This document shows positions 44,767 through 56,424 of a DNA stretch of 64,000 bases, in pieces. Numbering within the stretch: the stretch's first letter is position 1; each line of letters opens with the position of its first letter. Below the pieces are notes generated by a model. The model searched no databases and was not told the DNA's origin. It saw nothing but the letters and a program-made list of their open reading frames with translations. The stretch comes from Pogostemon cablin (Eukaryota; Streptophyta; Magnoliopsida; Lamiales; Lamiaceae): positions 5,342,001 through 5,406,000 of the forward strand of contig CM043001.1 of assembly GCA_023678885.1 (NCBI GenBank), in the 5' to 3' direction. The position numbers were made by a program, and so were the translations under genes.

Positions 44767-45240
44767 TATTGGAAATCTTATAATTTCCAATATAATCTAA
44801 TTGTGGGCAATATATTATTATGCAATTATATTAGCTATTCAATTATTTTTATGGACTTAATTAAAGTGATCCAATTAAGTTAAAAGTCCATGGGCTATAA
44901 TAATATTTGATATGGGCCAATTGAGTAGATACCCAATACTACATAATTAGGTGATAATGGGTGGCCTAATTAAGTAGTATATAAGGTTACCCGGTTATGG
45001 TCCCCAATATACTAAGCCGCACATGATCTTCCCTTCTCCCCATCGGGAGGAATTACTACGGTCCCCATAAAGGAATAAGGAGGCTTAGTTGAGGAAGGCC
45101 ATAAAACCACGGATTCCGAGTTCGTGTTCAGCCTCAAGGACTTATTGGATCAGGTACGCTTCCGCTTTACGGTTTAAATCTCGTTAATCATAATAGGGTT
45201 AAGGTTTCATGAATTAATTTCCAACAAGTGGTATCAGAGC
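44767..45240 (+). mobile_element. Nested copia LTR with tRNA-Met primer site
   Basis: A 460-base unit starts TATTGGAAATC and ends TTTCCAACA (44767-45226). It contains a TATA-like AGTATATAAGG near 44970 and is followed by AG and TGGTATCAGAGC (45229-45240). Gag-like coding text flanks it on both sides, so it is a truncated copia insertion or TRIM-like remnant. No target duplication is clear. Confidence 0.68.
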
Positions 45241-45287
45241 CATTTAATTAATTAATACAATAGAATGGAATCTGAAATCACCTAGCA

Positions 45288-46236
45288 GTGAGGATCAATC
45301 GATACATGGCTGAGAACGATGCAAGAATTTACCACATCGAAGCTAGAATGAATGTTGATCATGCAGATTTATCTAAGCAGATGAAGGAGCTTACTTTGAT
45401 TATGGGGCAGATGACCACGAACGTGGATCAATTAACACAAAAATTAGAGAATAAAGCCATCACGTTAAGGTTTAGAACGCAGTACGAGGGACCAATGAGG
45501 CCGGAGTCAAAGTTTGAGGCGAAAGGAAGCGGATTCGACCAAAAGCATTATGATTTGACCTGTCCCACAGGTCGAAGCGTGCAGGGGAGGTCGAATCTGG
45601 CTACGGGAAGACATCCGGTAGAAGCTGCGTCTCGATTCGACCAACAGCCAGTCGATTCGACATGGCCCTCAGGTCGAATCCAGGTCGAATCACCCCATCT
45701 GGAGCACTCTGTTTTCACAAATTCTCGATTCGACCACGATGCTACCGGTTCGACCAGTCCATCAGGTCGAACCTAGGTCGAACCGACGACCATAAATCTT
45801 ACAGAAGGTCAGTTTAACCTGGGGCATTCCGGTTCGACCAGCACAACAGGTCAAACCGAGGACGAACCGCACTCTGCGAAACACCCTGTTTCATCAAGGA
45901 CTCGATTTGACCACGTCACTCATGGTTCGACCACACCTACTGGTCGAACCCAAGTCGAACCGGAGGCCAAAGACCATGCAGAGAGCAGATTCAACTTGGG
46001 GGAAAGTGGTTCGACCTGGTCACAAGGTCGAACCCAGGTCAAATCACAAAATCAGAGAGAATCAAGTTTCAGAAGAGTGGTTCGACCACTACGTGTCTGG
46101 TTCGACCTGTTGAACATGTCGAACCCAGGTCGAACCAAAACTTCAAAGTGAGAACAGTCTTCCAGATGATCGGTTCGACCACTACGTGCCTGGTTCGACC
46201 TCTCCAACAGGTCAAACCCTAGTCGAACCGATCCGA
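45288..46236 (+). CDS. Repeat-coding ORF of the Athila-like element
   Basis: 45288-45776 opens with a helical segment (YHIEARMNVDHADLSKQMKE, LTLIMGQMTTNVDQLTQKLE), a typical Gag C-terminal coiled coil. It then enters repeats of the form RFDxxxxxSTxPxGRTxVEP. Eight DNA repeats start near 45531, 45633, 45727, 45810, 45903, 45988, 46077 and 46170. Each carries TTCGACC...GGTCGAACC..GGTCGAACC, so they are palindromic as well as coding. A stop at 45774 and later shifts break the frame, but peptide fragments of the repeat persist to 46236. Function unknown. Confidence 0.6.
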
Positions 46237-46677
46237 AACATGCCTATTGTTGCGCCGAATGCTCCCTATGATGTTGATGTTACTCCAGTACCATTACATG
46301 AGCAGAATACTGAGCTTACAATGGAGAAGAAGTGGGAAAGAGCAAGGAGGTTGAGAGCCAAGAAGCTTAGACTGCAGATGGATAATGAAGATGTGGATAA
46401 AGAGGTTGATCATGCAATGAAGATGCCCATGGAGACCCAATTGTGCAAGAGCATTGACGTGGTTTCTAACTTGTTTAATCTTGATTTTTCTAAGGCAGAT
46501 GATTCTGAATTTAAGTGGAAGATTAACAAGGAGGTGTCTAGACAGCCATGGGAGGAAGAAAATTCTGAAGATCATATTTTTGTGACCAAGAAAGGTGAGG
46601 TGTTGACTGTAGACAAGAAGAGGGAAAGAAAGTACTTGAAGGTGAGAATGCGACAAGACCATCCTGTGATCCAGTAG
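46186..46677 (+). CDS. Charged C-terminal ORF after the repeats, unrecognised
   Basis: A 163-codon frame. After the last repeat (TSPTGQTLVEP) it reads EKKWERARRLRAKKLRLQ and a Lys/Glu/Asp-rich region, ending MRQDHPVIQ. It is likely helical and probably the Gag-like C-terminus of the non-autonomous element. No zinc knuckle, protease or RT motif follows. Confidence 0.5.
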   Translation: MPGSTSPTGQTLVEPIRNMPIVAPNAPYDVDVTPVPLHEQNTELTMEKKWERARRLRAKKLRLQMDNEDVDKEVDHAMKMPMETQLCKSIDVVSNLFNLDFSKADDSEFKWKINKEVSRQPWEEENSEDHIFVTKKGEVLTVDKKRERKYLKVRMRQDHPVIQ

Positions 46678-46679
46678 TT

Positions 46680-48579
46680 CAAAGTGGTAATCCGTCGTGA
46701 CTCTTCGACGTTAAACATGAGAGCCTGTTGGGGGCTTGCCCTTCCCTTTTAGTGCTTTATTATTTCTTTTGTGTGCGTAAGAAATTTTTATATTTGAGGT
46801 GCTTACTATTCGGCAATTACATCTTTGCAAACTTAGTTTCAACTTACGTTTTTACTAAGTTTTGGGGGGGTGTGATGTACTTACCTCATTGAAGCACCAA
46901 GAATATAATCTTTTCTTTGTAATGTTTGCTATGGGAGTTTATTTTTTGCGGTATGTTGAAACTTTAATCGGTTTTGATTTGTCGATTTTTTTACAATTTA
47001 TCTAGTGTTCAGTGGTGTTTCTAGTGTGTGGAGTCGATTACATAGTCAATTAATTCTTTCTTATAGTTCTCCTATTTTATTATTGATGAATCCTGTGATG
47101 ATGAGTTTGTTTGAGCATTGATGATAGAAAAAAGGGTAACTAGGTGGCAAGACGAGTTCTACATTGAGGTTTCGACTCGAGGAGCTCGTGCATTCATTGA
47201 AGGAGAAATCAGGTGCCCTCGTTTCCTTTTTCTAATTTTTATATGTGCTTTTAATTCATAGGAGTGGAAGAATTGTGTTTATGGTAGTGATCCATGTGAG
47301 CTTATTTTTAAATTATCTTGGAATTCATATGCTCTTGAAATTGATGAAGGAAATGTACTTGAGTTATATTGTGATATGAAGTTCTATGTGTACTTGTGGG
47401 ATATTACCTACCATGAAAAGTGCTCTGTTACTTGTTAAAAACCCATGTGAGATTTTGAGCCTCGTTGATCATGTACATAATCACATGATATTTCTTTTCT
47501 GGTGAGTATCATTCTTCTGTATGTATTCTAGAACTTGCCTCTTATCTTACTTGAAACTACATGTGTGTTAGATGATGGGAGATGATTTTAGGCCATCCTT
47601 GAATTTATGAGTCACTTAGCCAAATAATTCCCTGCCAAATAATTATATATCCGTAGTTAGTCCCGTTGAGCCTAAAAGCCTTATTTCTTTGGCAACCTAC
47701 GAAGATAGCCACTTTGATATCCTATTTGAGCCTTAAATTCCTATATTTAGTGGAGAATTAAATGCTGTTAAAGTGTGTTAATGGTGCTTGATAACAATTT
47801 GGGAAGGAATGAAATTGGTGTTGAAATTAATAGTGATGGATTATGATAATGCATCTAAGGAGAAGCATGGAGTAGTGCTTAAATCTAGTACTCCATGGAA
47901 TCAAAAACCCTAGGGTAGTGCTTAAATCTAGTACCCTATGGAGGATGCGTGAGGTAGTGCCCGAAACTGGTACCTCGAGAGAAAAAGGATGTGCTTGAGA
48001 CAAGAAAAAGTATGTTGAGCTTGAAGGAAAGGAGAGAAAACAAAATTAGAAGAGCATGAAGCTGGATAGCCTTGAAGTGTAAAAATCTGCAGTACATAAG
48101 ATCTCCGGTTTTAATTCTCTACTAATTGAGTCACTTTATCCATATGTTTCCTACCCTTATCAAAGAGCCAACATTACATTCAAAAGAAAAGTCTTTTTTG
48201 ATCCCATTGTCGAATCATAATTTTAGTGGTAGAAAGTTTGAGACGTTTGGCAAGCTTATGGTTACGCATGCACTTGAATTGAATTTGAGCGTAAACATTT
48301 TAACCCATAAGTGTACATATTTTACACTTGAGTGAGAGATCATATATATACTTCCCGTGAGAACATGTTGATGGAGCGACTGAATTGGTGGTGATTGTCT
48401 TAACTTGTATGCTATGAATTGATTTTTACATATAATGAGAGTTGCATGACCTAAGTTGAGGACAATTGTATTTTGAATGGGTATTGGTCATAGTCCTTGT
48501 TTCCCCGCTAATTTTCTTACTCTCACACTTTATTTTTATTTTGTTGCCTCGGGACGAGCAACGGGTAAGTTTGGGGGAT
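46680..48579 (+). other. Non-coding 3' internal region of the Athila-like element, with PPT
   Basis: No open frame of note. GGTAGTGCTTAAATCTAGTACC-type units recur three times at about 47868-47985 (the third copy reads GTGCCCGAAACTGGTACC). The tract TAAGTTTGGGGGAT (48566-48579), just before the 3' LTR, is the polypurine tract. Pol-equivalent coding is absent. Confidence 0.7.
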
Positions 48580-50427
48580 TGATGAGAGTGAAAATAAGCG
48601 TATTTTAATGTCCAATTTAACACATTTTTGATTGATATTGTATTCTTATATAAGCACAAGTGTCTTATATTCGATATATGTGAGAATTATGTGCACTTGA
48701 GGTGTTTTGTTGTGTTTTAGGTGGAAAAAGGATCAAAAGAGCCAAGTTTGAGAAAAGGTGCAATTTGTGCAAGAATGCTGATAAACGCACGTCCAACTTG
48801 TGTAATTATTCTATATTGATGTGGAACTCTGAATTGGATTTTTGATATATGATTGGAAAGCTACAGAAGAGAGGGTCGTTTTGGTGTAAAGAACATCCCA
48901 ATCAGATTCCGAACGAGAAAGTTATAAGCAAAGTGGTGACATCGCGCGAGCTGTGCCAAATAGAACTAATGTGCTACTTTCCATGGCTTATTACAGATTC
49001 ATTTCTTGGAATTTTGGTGATATCTTTATATTCAGAGAAAGCCAAGGAAAAGAGGATCATGTGAACATAAAAATCACTCAAATTGGAGGTCGGACGAGGA
49101 AGTTATGCTCAGAATCGTGAAGTCGCGTAGCTGTTGGCGAGAATTTCTGAGAATTTCCGAAAACTACCTTATTTATCCGGATCTCTTTTACCAAATTTAA
49201 CGCATGTCTCTTACCAAATTTGACATATGCCTAAATTTGGATCCTTTCCAAGACCTACAAGGAGAGCTCACAAGTATAAAAAGGGGTGTAGATCACATCA
49301 TAAAGAGGAGGAACACAACACAATACAAGAGAGGAGAAGAGAGGCCACAACATACAACACCCCACAAGGGGGGATCATCCCCCAACCATCATTCTTTCCT
49401 CCATCCATCCATCACTTTGAAGATTCGTTTGTGGAATCAAGGGGAGAACTAAGAGGAGAATTCAAGAGCGAGAAGGACGCGATGATGCCACATCTAGGGT
49501 TTATTCGTTTCCTAATTTATCTTGTATTTTCCGGACATCCGGGTAAGATCTATCCAACACCCATGATTGTTCTTCGCAACACCATGGGCTAGAGCCTTTT
49601 TGGTAGAACTAGGGTTGTGAATGTTTTATCTAGTTAATTGAACTTCCATGTGTATACTCCGTACAACACTACTTGTGGTTTATTTTATATAAGATTGTGC
49701 CTTTTTAATCCATACTCATAGTCGTTTTGTGCATCAATAATCGTTGTGTAGAGTCTAAATACATAACATGGTTATTGGTTGAGTGCGTTCACTGTTGAGC
49801 AGAATTTTAAGTTATAATTCTAAGTGAAGGGATTCCGAAATCTTATTAGAACTATCTTATATGAATACTTATTAATTGAATTGAATTCGGGTTAATAAGT
49901 AGGATAAAGAAGATAATTTTATAGTACCTATAAAGGGAGATCATATCAGGTTAGAGTACCAATCCTAGGGGAAATAATTGATACTAATAGTACCTAGAAA
50001 GGGGGGTGAATTATATCTCTTGCTCCGAGGGTATTCACACGTGTTACACGCATATTTACTTGTGTCTATAGAGTAGATATGCATGGTTTAGTGATGCGTC
50101 CATATTCCACAAGGTAGAGTCGGAAATTGACACATGGAAGGGAAGTTAATTAGTGAAACTGGATTATCCTAGAGCTACATATTCTCCTACTTGATCTACT
50201 TTCGTATCCTTCGAGTGATAGTTTATTTTATTTGTTATTTAATTTCCAGCATATTAGTTGTTAGATAACCATTAAAACGTAATTGCCTTGTCTTAATTAA
50301 TTTAGATAATAATTAAATTGATAATACGCCATCCCTTGGGTTCGATATTCACTTGGTCACCTTTCGAGACTACAATTGATATCCTTCATACTTGGGGATT
50401 AATTGTGTGTTGAGAAAACGCGCATCA
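48580..50427 (+). repeat. 3' LTR of the Athila-like element
   Basis: 1848 bases, nearly colinear with the 5' LTR. The few dozen substitutions I could see by eye suggest a moderately young insertion. Followed by the GTTAT duplicate. Confidence 0.93.
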
Positions 50428-50699
50428 GTTATTAACAAGGGACTTTAACTGGAACACTCCCGATCACATGTTGCGTTACCGGAGGCATATTGCTTTCCTA
50501 ATCTTTCAGGTTGGTACCATTATTACCTCAGCATGATGTACTCATATTAGAACTAATGAAAAGGGATGACATTTTATTTCGTTAATTACAAAAAAAATAT
50601 TGATTACCGTTGGACACTAAATCGCTTTTTTATTTTCTTTTTATAAGTTATACACTAGTGCTACAATTGATAAAAATTATAAGTTATACACTATTGCTA

Positions 50700-53663
50700 T
50701 AATTGAGAAGGACAACGTTGATAAGTATGCCCAGTTTCACCACAAATGCCACATTTTTCTCTCTACATATACGGGGATTTGGGGCAGCCATCGGAGGAGG
50801 AGGTGGACCATTGTTTGACGATGAAGCTCCAGTACAATTTACTCAATTGTGACCTGACTGTCGACAGCGTGAGCAAACATGCTCTTTGTGACGTCTCCTG
50901 GATGACTCCACACCTGACCTTATCCGAGACATTCGTGGTCGGCCGGCCTGTCGTGTGGTAGCGGGGGTTAACATTCTGTGACTTGACACTGTCAGGTATG
51001 TCTCATTGAGTATAATGCGGTACAGGCATCACTGGATCGGCCCACATCCCTAATACACTGGTGCGATGGAAAATGGTCCATACGAAGCTACTGGCCGGCA
51101 ACCTGCAAGTACTGAAGAACGTATAATATAAGAATCACAAACTCTGATGATCAACACAAGTAAATAAGTCGTATGAATACGTACTCGATTGCCTTCATCA
51201 CATGAATACATGGAATAAGTTCTTTCTGGAACTTCTCACATGTATAGCTACTGTCGTTCAAATCCATAGTGAATAGCTGATCACCGTCTTTGATTGCATA
51301 CTTATTTCCCAGGAGTCTCGATACTGGTAGCTTTTTGGCAGCAAGAGAAAGATCCACTAGCTCGTCATGGATACGCTTGCATAGAATGGTACTCTCTTGC
51401 TCAGCTTGAGTTCGATGTTCGTAAAACCACCTTTCTTTGATTGTGCACGCAATCTCTAGCAGTGTGCATATAGGTAGCGTGCGCACCCAAAATATGGCAT
51501 TGTTATACGACTCTACTGACGTAGAGTTCATAAACTCGTACCATTTCATAGGACAATGGACCCTTGACCATTTCTCATATTCCTACGACCCAAGTAATTC
51601 AGTTAACTTCTGCGGCGACCGGTGGCCGCTCAATGAGTTCATGCAGCTGAAAATAACGAATATGGAAAGGGGATGATTAGTAAAGAAATCCATTGAATAG
51701 ATGACATTTATAAATGTGAAATTATGATGAAGTGGATGTTGGAAGACTAACCTATCAAAATCTCTCGATAGGTATGCATCCATCGCACTCTGAAATCTAT
51801 ACAAAAACGTTCTTTCCATAACCTGCCAACCTATTCTTTAAATGACAACCACACAAACAGTGATGTGCATCAGGATAGACAGTAGAAATTGCATGTGCGA
51901 TACTGTAATGACCGTCTGACACTATCAAAAGATCTCGTGGACATCTGTATGCCTCTCGAAGCCTTTCTAAAATCCATGTCCACGACATATTACTCTCGAC
52001 GTCGCCAAACCCTAAGGCGAGTGGAAAAATCTGATGGTTTGGATCATTCGTTACTACGACGAACACAATGCCTATGTGCTTTCCCTTCATATGAGTCCCG
52101 TCTATGAGAATGACTGGACGACCAAACTCTAGAAATCCTCGCCTAGATGCTCCAAGTGCGTAAAATAAAAACCTTAAACGGTCCTCCTCATCAACGGAGA
52201 TACAGGTGTGCGTATCAAGATTTGCCAACTCCAACTGATACATGTACGCAGGGAACATATGAAATGAGCTCTCGTGATCCCCGTACGTGTGTCCAACAAC
52301 CAGGTGTTTTGCCTTTAACGCCAAATTGTAGATAATATCGAACCCGAAATCCTTCAAGATCTCTTCTCTAATCGCCTGGGGTCGGAGCCCAGTAATCTTA
52401 TCAAATTGCCTAGCAGCAAAATATTGACCGATTACTTTGGATGATAAATGTGTAGGAGTGGGCCTGTCTGGATCATTTAAACAACCGTGATGTTGACTGA
52501 ATTTAACCACCCCCCACAGCCCATAGCTCATTCTTGCGTGCATCGCAAATCCACAACCTGTTTTACCCTTAAGCTTACATTCCACGTTATATCTGGTTGA
52601 GCTAGATCTTTCAACAATGGTCTCCACTCCGTTCCGCAAGTTACACATTCCTACAGCTATCTGCAATTTCTCTTTCGTATTAAACACTTTTTTCGTGCAG
52701 AACGCCAGACACATCAAAGTCAGGGACAGTCATCTGATCTTCTCTATCAACTTGGTCCGGAATGCCTATGAATGTATCAGGTGCATTAGTTTAAAGTAGA
52801 AATTTACTTTAGTTTTATTCTAAATAAACATAGTATTCATACCTGGAATCAACCAAGGACAGGTGGTGGGCCGTATACTTTGAAAATCTTGTGGCTGCAT
52901 TTCAGGATGGGACAAGTCATGACTAATCGGTTCAAGAAAGCTAAGGCCGCATCTCTAACGTATATAATCACAGACTTCTTCATACAATTGGATTCTTCTC
53001 TCCTCAGCATCATCATCCCTTCCATAGAAGACTGATTACAATCCTGTTGTATATCATCTTCGTTGTTTTAATATTCTTCTTCGACAGTCCTATTACCCGG
53101 CTCAACATAATCATTATAAGCATGTACATCATCCTCATCCTAACCAGCGTTGTCATCACCTTCATCATCTACAGATTCTCTAAAACTAAACTGCTGCATC
53201 TCTGAGGCCAGACTGTACTCCACATTCAAATCAAAATCAGACCTACCACTAGACTGTGCCCTCGTACATGATCATTGCTCGGACCAGCACTTCCGTCATT
53301 AAAACCCAACCCTAAATTCAAAGTATGCCCTGAACATTGTGCAGAATGTTGAACGAATGCATTGCCAGCGACAGGAAGAAGTGTCACGTACACTATTCCT
53401 ACATCAACACAGTTGAAAACTTCTGCCACACGTGCATCATTCTTTATCTTATATTTAGACATACGGCCATTGTACTCAACCAGAGAATGAACTTCATAAC
53501 CCCAATATTCCAAAGCAGCTTGTATTATGTTATGAATTTCTAATAGCTAACTAGTATAATACAGATTGTCCTCCCACAAGTATAACCACCAAACCTGTCC
53601 ACCTTTGTATAGTAACCCGTCCCAATATCCATCCCAACATATCCCAACTGTTTTATAGCTCAT
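50700..53663 (-). pseudogene. MURA-type (Mutator) transposase
   Basis: Proposed start: ATG at 53663, directly after an acceptor-like AAATGTGCAG, giving MSYKTVGICWDGYWDGLLY. A stop near 53545 precedes EYWGYEVHSLVEYNGRMSKY. An intron with donor CCAG|GTATGAAT (about 52850) and acceptor TTCATAG|GCATT (about 52765) is likely. 52717-51797 holds the MuDR N-terminal DNA-binding domain (FCTKKVFNTKEKLQIAVG) and the transposase core: VILIDGTHMKG (first Asp), LLIVSDGHYSI (second Asp) and HHCLCGCHLKNRL. 51549-51151 carries the post-core WYEFMNSTSVESYNNA and a SWIM finger, YTCEKFQKELIPCIH, whose first Cys is replaced. Zinc-knuckle text (CSRCRQSGHN, stop, VNC; KCGICGETGHTY) ends the gene near 50720. Several stops; inactive as written. 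Confidence 0.85.
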
Positions 53664-53734
53664 CTGCACATTTTTTCAAGAAAATATAAATGACGACAAC
53701 ATTAAAATATTAGAAAATTAATTGCAACTATTCT

Positions 53735-54295
53735 ATTCGTCCAATGACGACAACACATCCTACCTTGAGATGCCTTTTAAAATCTCAGTATGTTTTCTTC
53801 TATTCGGACTACGTTCTCTTATTCGGCCTATGAGGTTGTTCTATTCGACCTATGAGGTTGTTCTATTCGGCCTACATGTTTCTTAAAAATAAAAATCATA
53901 TGTGAAAAATTTTAGATCTTGTATTCGGCCTACATTTCTTATATTCGGTCAATAAGACTGTTCTATTCGGCCTACGATACTTGTTCTATTTGGCCTACTT
54001 ATACTTTTCTCAAAAAATGATAAAATTTCATGTGGATACATTTTTCTCTTATTCTGCCGACGAATCTTCTATTCGGCCAAGAAATTTTGTATATTCGGCC
54101 TACAAATATTCTTCTATTCGGCCTGCTTATTTTTTAAAAAATAAGAGAGAATTTTTTTGCCTATTCGGCCTACACAGTTGTTCTATTCGGCCTACAAATC
54201 CTGTTCTATTTGGCCTACTTTTTTCTTATTTAAAAATATGAAAAAATTTAATGTGGAAATATTTTATACTCCACTTACTCTATTCGGCAATCTAT
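53735..54295 (-). repeat. Array of GTAGGCCGAATAGAACA repeats, right (inverted relative to the left array)
   Basis: About seventeen copies read on the minus strand as GGCCGAATAGAAC, the same unit as at 38525-39050. It lies upstream of the transposase start, separated from the first coding exon by an acceptor-like site, so it would sit in a 5' intron or leader. Confidence 0.85.
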
Positions 54296-54544
54296 TATTC
54301 CTATTATAAAACGTTGAATAAATAATATACACTCCTGAAACATGTAAAATTATCAAATTAATGCATTCATAGCTTTTAAAAACAAGTTTAAAAACATATC
54401 TTACTACTCCCCAAATTCTCACACCTCTAAAGAATTAGAAAAAATAGTTGCTCCCCAAATGCTGAGACCTCAAACAAAAACTTAAAAAATATATGAGCAC
54501 GATGGTTGGACCGCCATTATATATATACCTCATTTTTTGTAGGC

Positions 54545-54690
54545 ATATGAGGGAACACATGCCTACATAGTTATATTTTGTCACTTTTTACAGAAATAGA
54601 GAGGAATCGGATTCCTCTACTGTACTTTTGGTATTTTTGGTCAAAAAAAGTGAGGAATCAGATTCCTCAAACACGTGAAAAGTAGGTCCC
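54545..54690. repeat. Cluster of short perfect palindromes near the MULE right end
   Basis: GTAGGCATATG...CATGCCTAC, GAGGAATCGGATTCCTC and GAGGAATCAGATTCCTC follow each other within about 140 bases. They may be terminal binding sites of the MULE or the end of another small element. Confidence 0.6.
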
Positions 54691-54720
54691 TCTCAAGGGT
54701 ATTTTGGCCAATTCCATTAA

Positions 54721-55577
54721 GAATTGCTAGAATAAATTGTATGTAACACATATGACTACTTAAAATTACTTTTAAGTAATAGTAACTACTTTTTGTCATT
54801 TACACATAAATAAAATATTCTAGTTTATATTAAGTCTTACGTTACTCTGTAGACTATTTTACATAAGTCATCATCACATTAAGTTAATTAATTCAAGTTG
54901 CTCTCATCAAGATTGCCGATTTGTTGTGAGGATTCCAGAATATTCCTTAATCTTCACTAAGTTCCCATGAATTATTTGGAGTTAGATGGAGTCTACTATT
55001 ATTTGAATCTTTAAGAAATAATAAAACATCAGAATTAGTAAATTTCTTCACACTTTGAGATTTCTATTTTAACATATGTGTCAAATTTTAGAATATTGTT
55101 CTTGTATTAATTTTATGAAAGCCTCAGCTTCTTCCATACCAAGAAGCAAATGATTTCATCCAAATATTTTCAAAAGCTTTCGTATGGTATCCACAGACTA
55201 CTACTTTTTTCTCTCTGTTTTTAGAGTTAGTTTCTTACAAATCGGTTTATATTACAAACCCTTGTAAACCCTATTTTTCTTTTTAAATTAAACCCCTAAC
55301 AATACATAGGGTATGATAGAATTGGAAGAGGAGGGCTTAAAGTGAGAAAAAATAAGGATTTACATAATAAGTTATGTAAACCGAATTTATATGAGTGTTT
55401 GTGACTTTTTTAATTGTCCAACGGGTTAGCGGCTGAGGTTGACAAATCTAAGTTCAATCTTGGATGATGGACTGAACCAATAGTGGGTATTCAAGATGCA
55501 ATTAGAGGTGGTATATATTCAAAAGTAGTATTTTTTTCCCTTTTAGCATAAGAAATTCAGACATGGTACTATTATTT
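54721..55577. other. AT-rich interval
   Basis: No gene supported. Isolated phrases around 55080-55220 resemble UTR or intron sequence. CCCTTTTAGCATAAGAAATTCAGACATGG (about 55538) recurs with changes at about 55830, flanking the hAT element. Confidence 0.5.
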
Positions 55578-55784
55578 TAGACATGCATACCGATTTTGGT
55601 TCCAAACTGCCGGTTTCAGTTCCCGGAAATATGGAATCGGAATTGAACCGATCCTAGGGTTGTTTCGGTTCGGTTTTAGAACCTCCGGTTGTGATTTTCT
55701 TTCTTTTTTTACACTCGCAATGCAAATAAAAAAAAAAAAAAAAAAAAAGGAAACCGCCGGTTCCGATTATTTTATGCATATCTA
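55578..55784. mobile_element. Short hAT-like MITE, degenerate 8-bp TSD
   Basis: The left end TAGACATGCATACCGATT and the right end read inward, TAGATATGCATAAAATAATC, are inverted repeats. Both continue into GGTTCCGGTT-type text (CCGGTTTCAGTTCC, GGAACCGGCGG). The flanks are TATTATTT (55570-55577) and TATTATAC (55785-55792), six of eight identical. An A24 run occupies 55728-55749. Confidence 0.72.
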
Positions 55785-55792
55785 TATTATAC

Positions 55793-56424
55793 ACATGTCA
55801 TTTTGGTGGTCCACCCTAAAAGTTTTTTTCCCTTTTCGGCATAAGAAACTCACACATGGTATTATTATCCATATGAAAAAGTAAATAATTACTTTATTGA
55901 TGAACGGAGGGAGTATTTGTTTATAATTGGTCCTGTAACTTTTATATTTTCATTAATATTGATCTAATTTTTTCTAGAATTGTCATTTCTTGCGGAGACC
56001 TGTGAGTGATGCTGACATAGCAATGAAAATTATTATTCTACCAATCATTATGTCACGTTTAAAAAGAAAAAAAAAATCATTAGTCACTCTCTATATCTGA
56101 AATTCAATTAAAATTTGGGTTGTGTTAAAAAAGTCCTCACTTTTACTTCACTTTTACTTCAATTGCAAGTAAATCTAAACTTTTGAAATTTGGATATAAC
56201 TTTCAAAGGGATTGCAAATTGAGCTATTAGTCAGATTTAGACTTCACAAATCTCAAGTGGAAAATAACATTTAAAAAAAGAAATTGCCCTGCAATCCCCT
56301 CTCTTTCTCTCTCCAAATTTCCCCTCCCAACTTTTCATCCTCTCCAATCCAAAGGGAAAGATAATTACGAAATAGTTCGCATCTCAGGGAATAACACTTT
56401 TGTGCTGGATTCGGCTACTTCACA
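55793..56424. other. Interval before the host-gene exon
   Basis: GAACGGAGGGAGTA (about 55902) is a Stowaway end without a partner. 56295-56345 is pyrimidine-rich (CTCTCTTTCTCTCTCC) and may be the 5' UTR of the exon that follows. Confidence 0.5.

Larger units (their letters stand above)
42134..50427 (+). mobile_element. Complete non-autonomous LTR retrotransposon (Athila-like), TSD GTTAT
   Basis: The two LTRs (42134-43982 and 48580-50427) are about 1.85 kb and highly similar. Both start TGATGAGAGTG and end ACGCGCATCA. The insertion is flanked by GTTAT at 42129-42133 and 50428-50432. The primer site after the 5' LTR matches tRNA-Asp, and a purine-rich TAAGTTTGGGGGAT tract precedes the 3' LTR. 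The 4.6-kb interior has a truncated gag, a nested copia LTR, a repeat-coding ORF and long non-coding sequence. No protease, RT or integrase motif is found, so movement would have depended on another element. Confidence 0.92.
37608..54720. mobile_element. Large Mutator-like element with two convergent genes, interrupted by an LTR retrotransposon
   Basis: A plus-strand DUF1985/Ulp1-like gene (38239-42110, resuming after 50432) and a minus-strand MURA transposase (53663-50700) converge. Outside or just inside each 5' end lies an array of GTAGGCCGAATAGAACA repeats in opposite orientation (38525-39050 and 53735-54295). Candidate outer ends share only a weak CCAAAWTACCC phrase (about 37613 and, inverted, about 54703), so the exact termini and TSD are not established. 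Without the nested 8.3-kb retrotransposon the element would be about 8.8 kb. Confidence 0.6.

Noticed and set aside
46294..46662. Minus-strand 122-codon frame with hydrophobic runs
   Set aside because: Complete shadow of the charged plus-strand ORF at 46186-46677.
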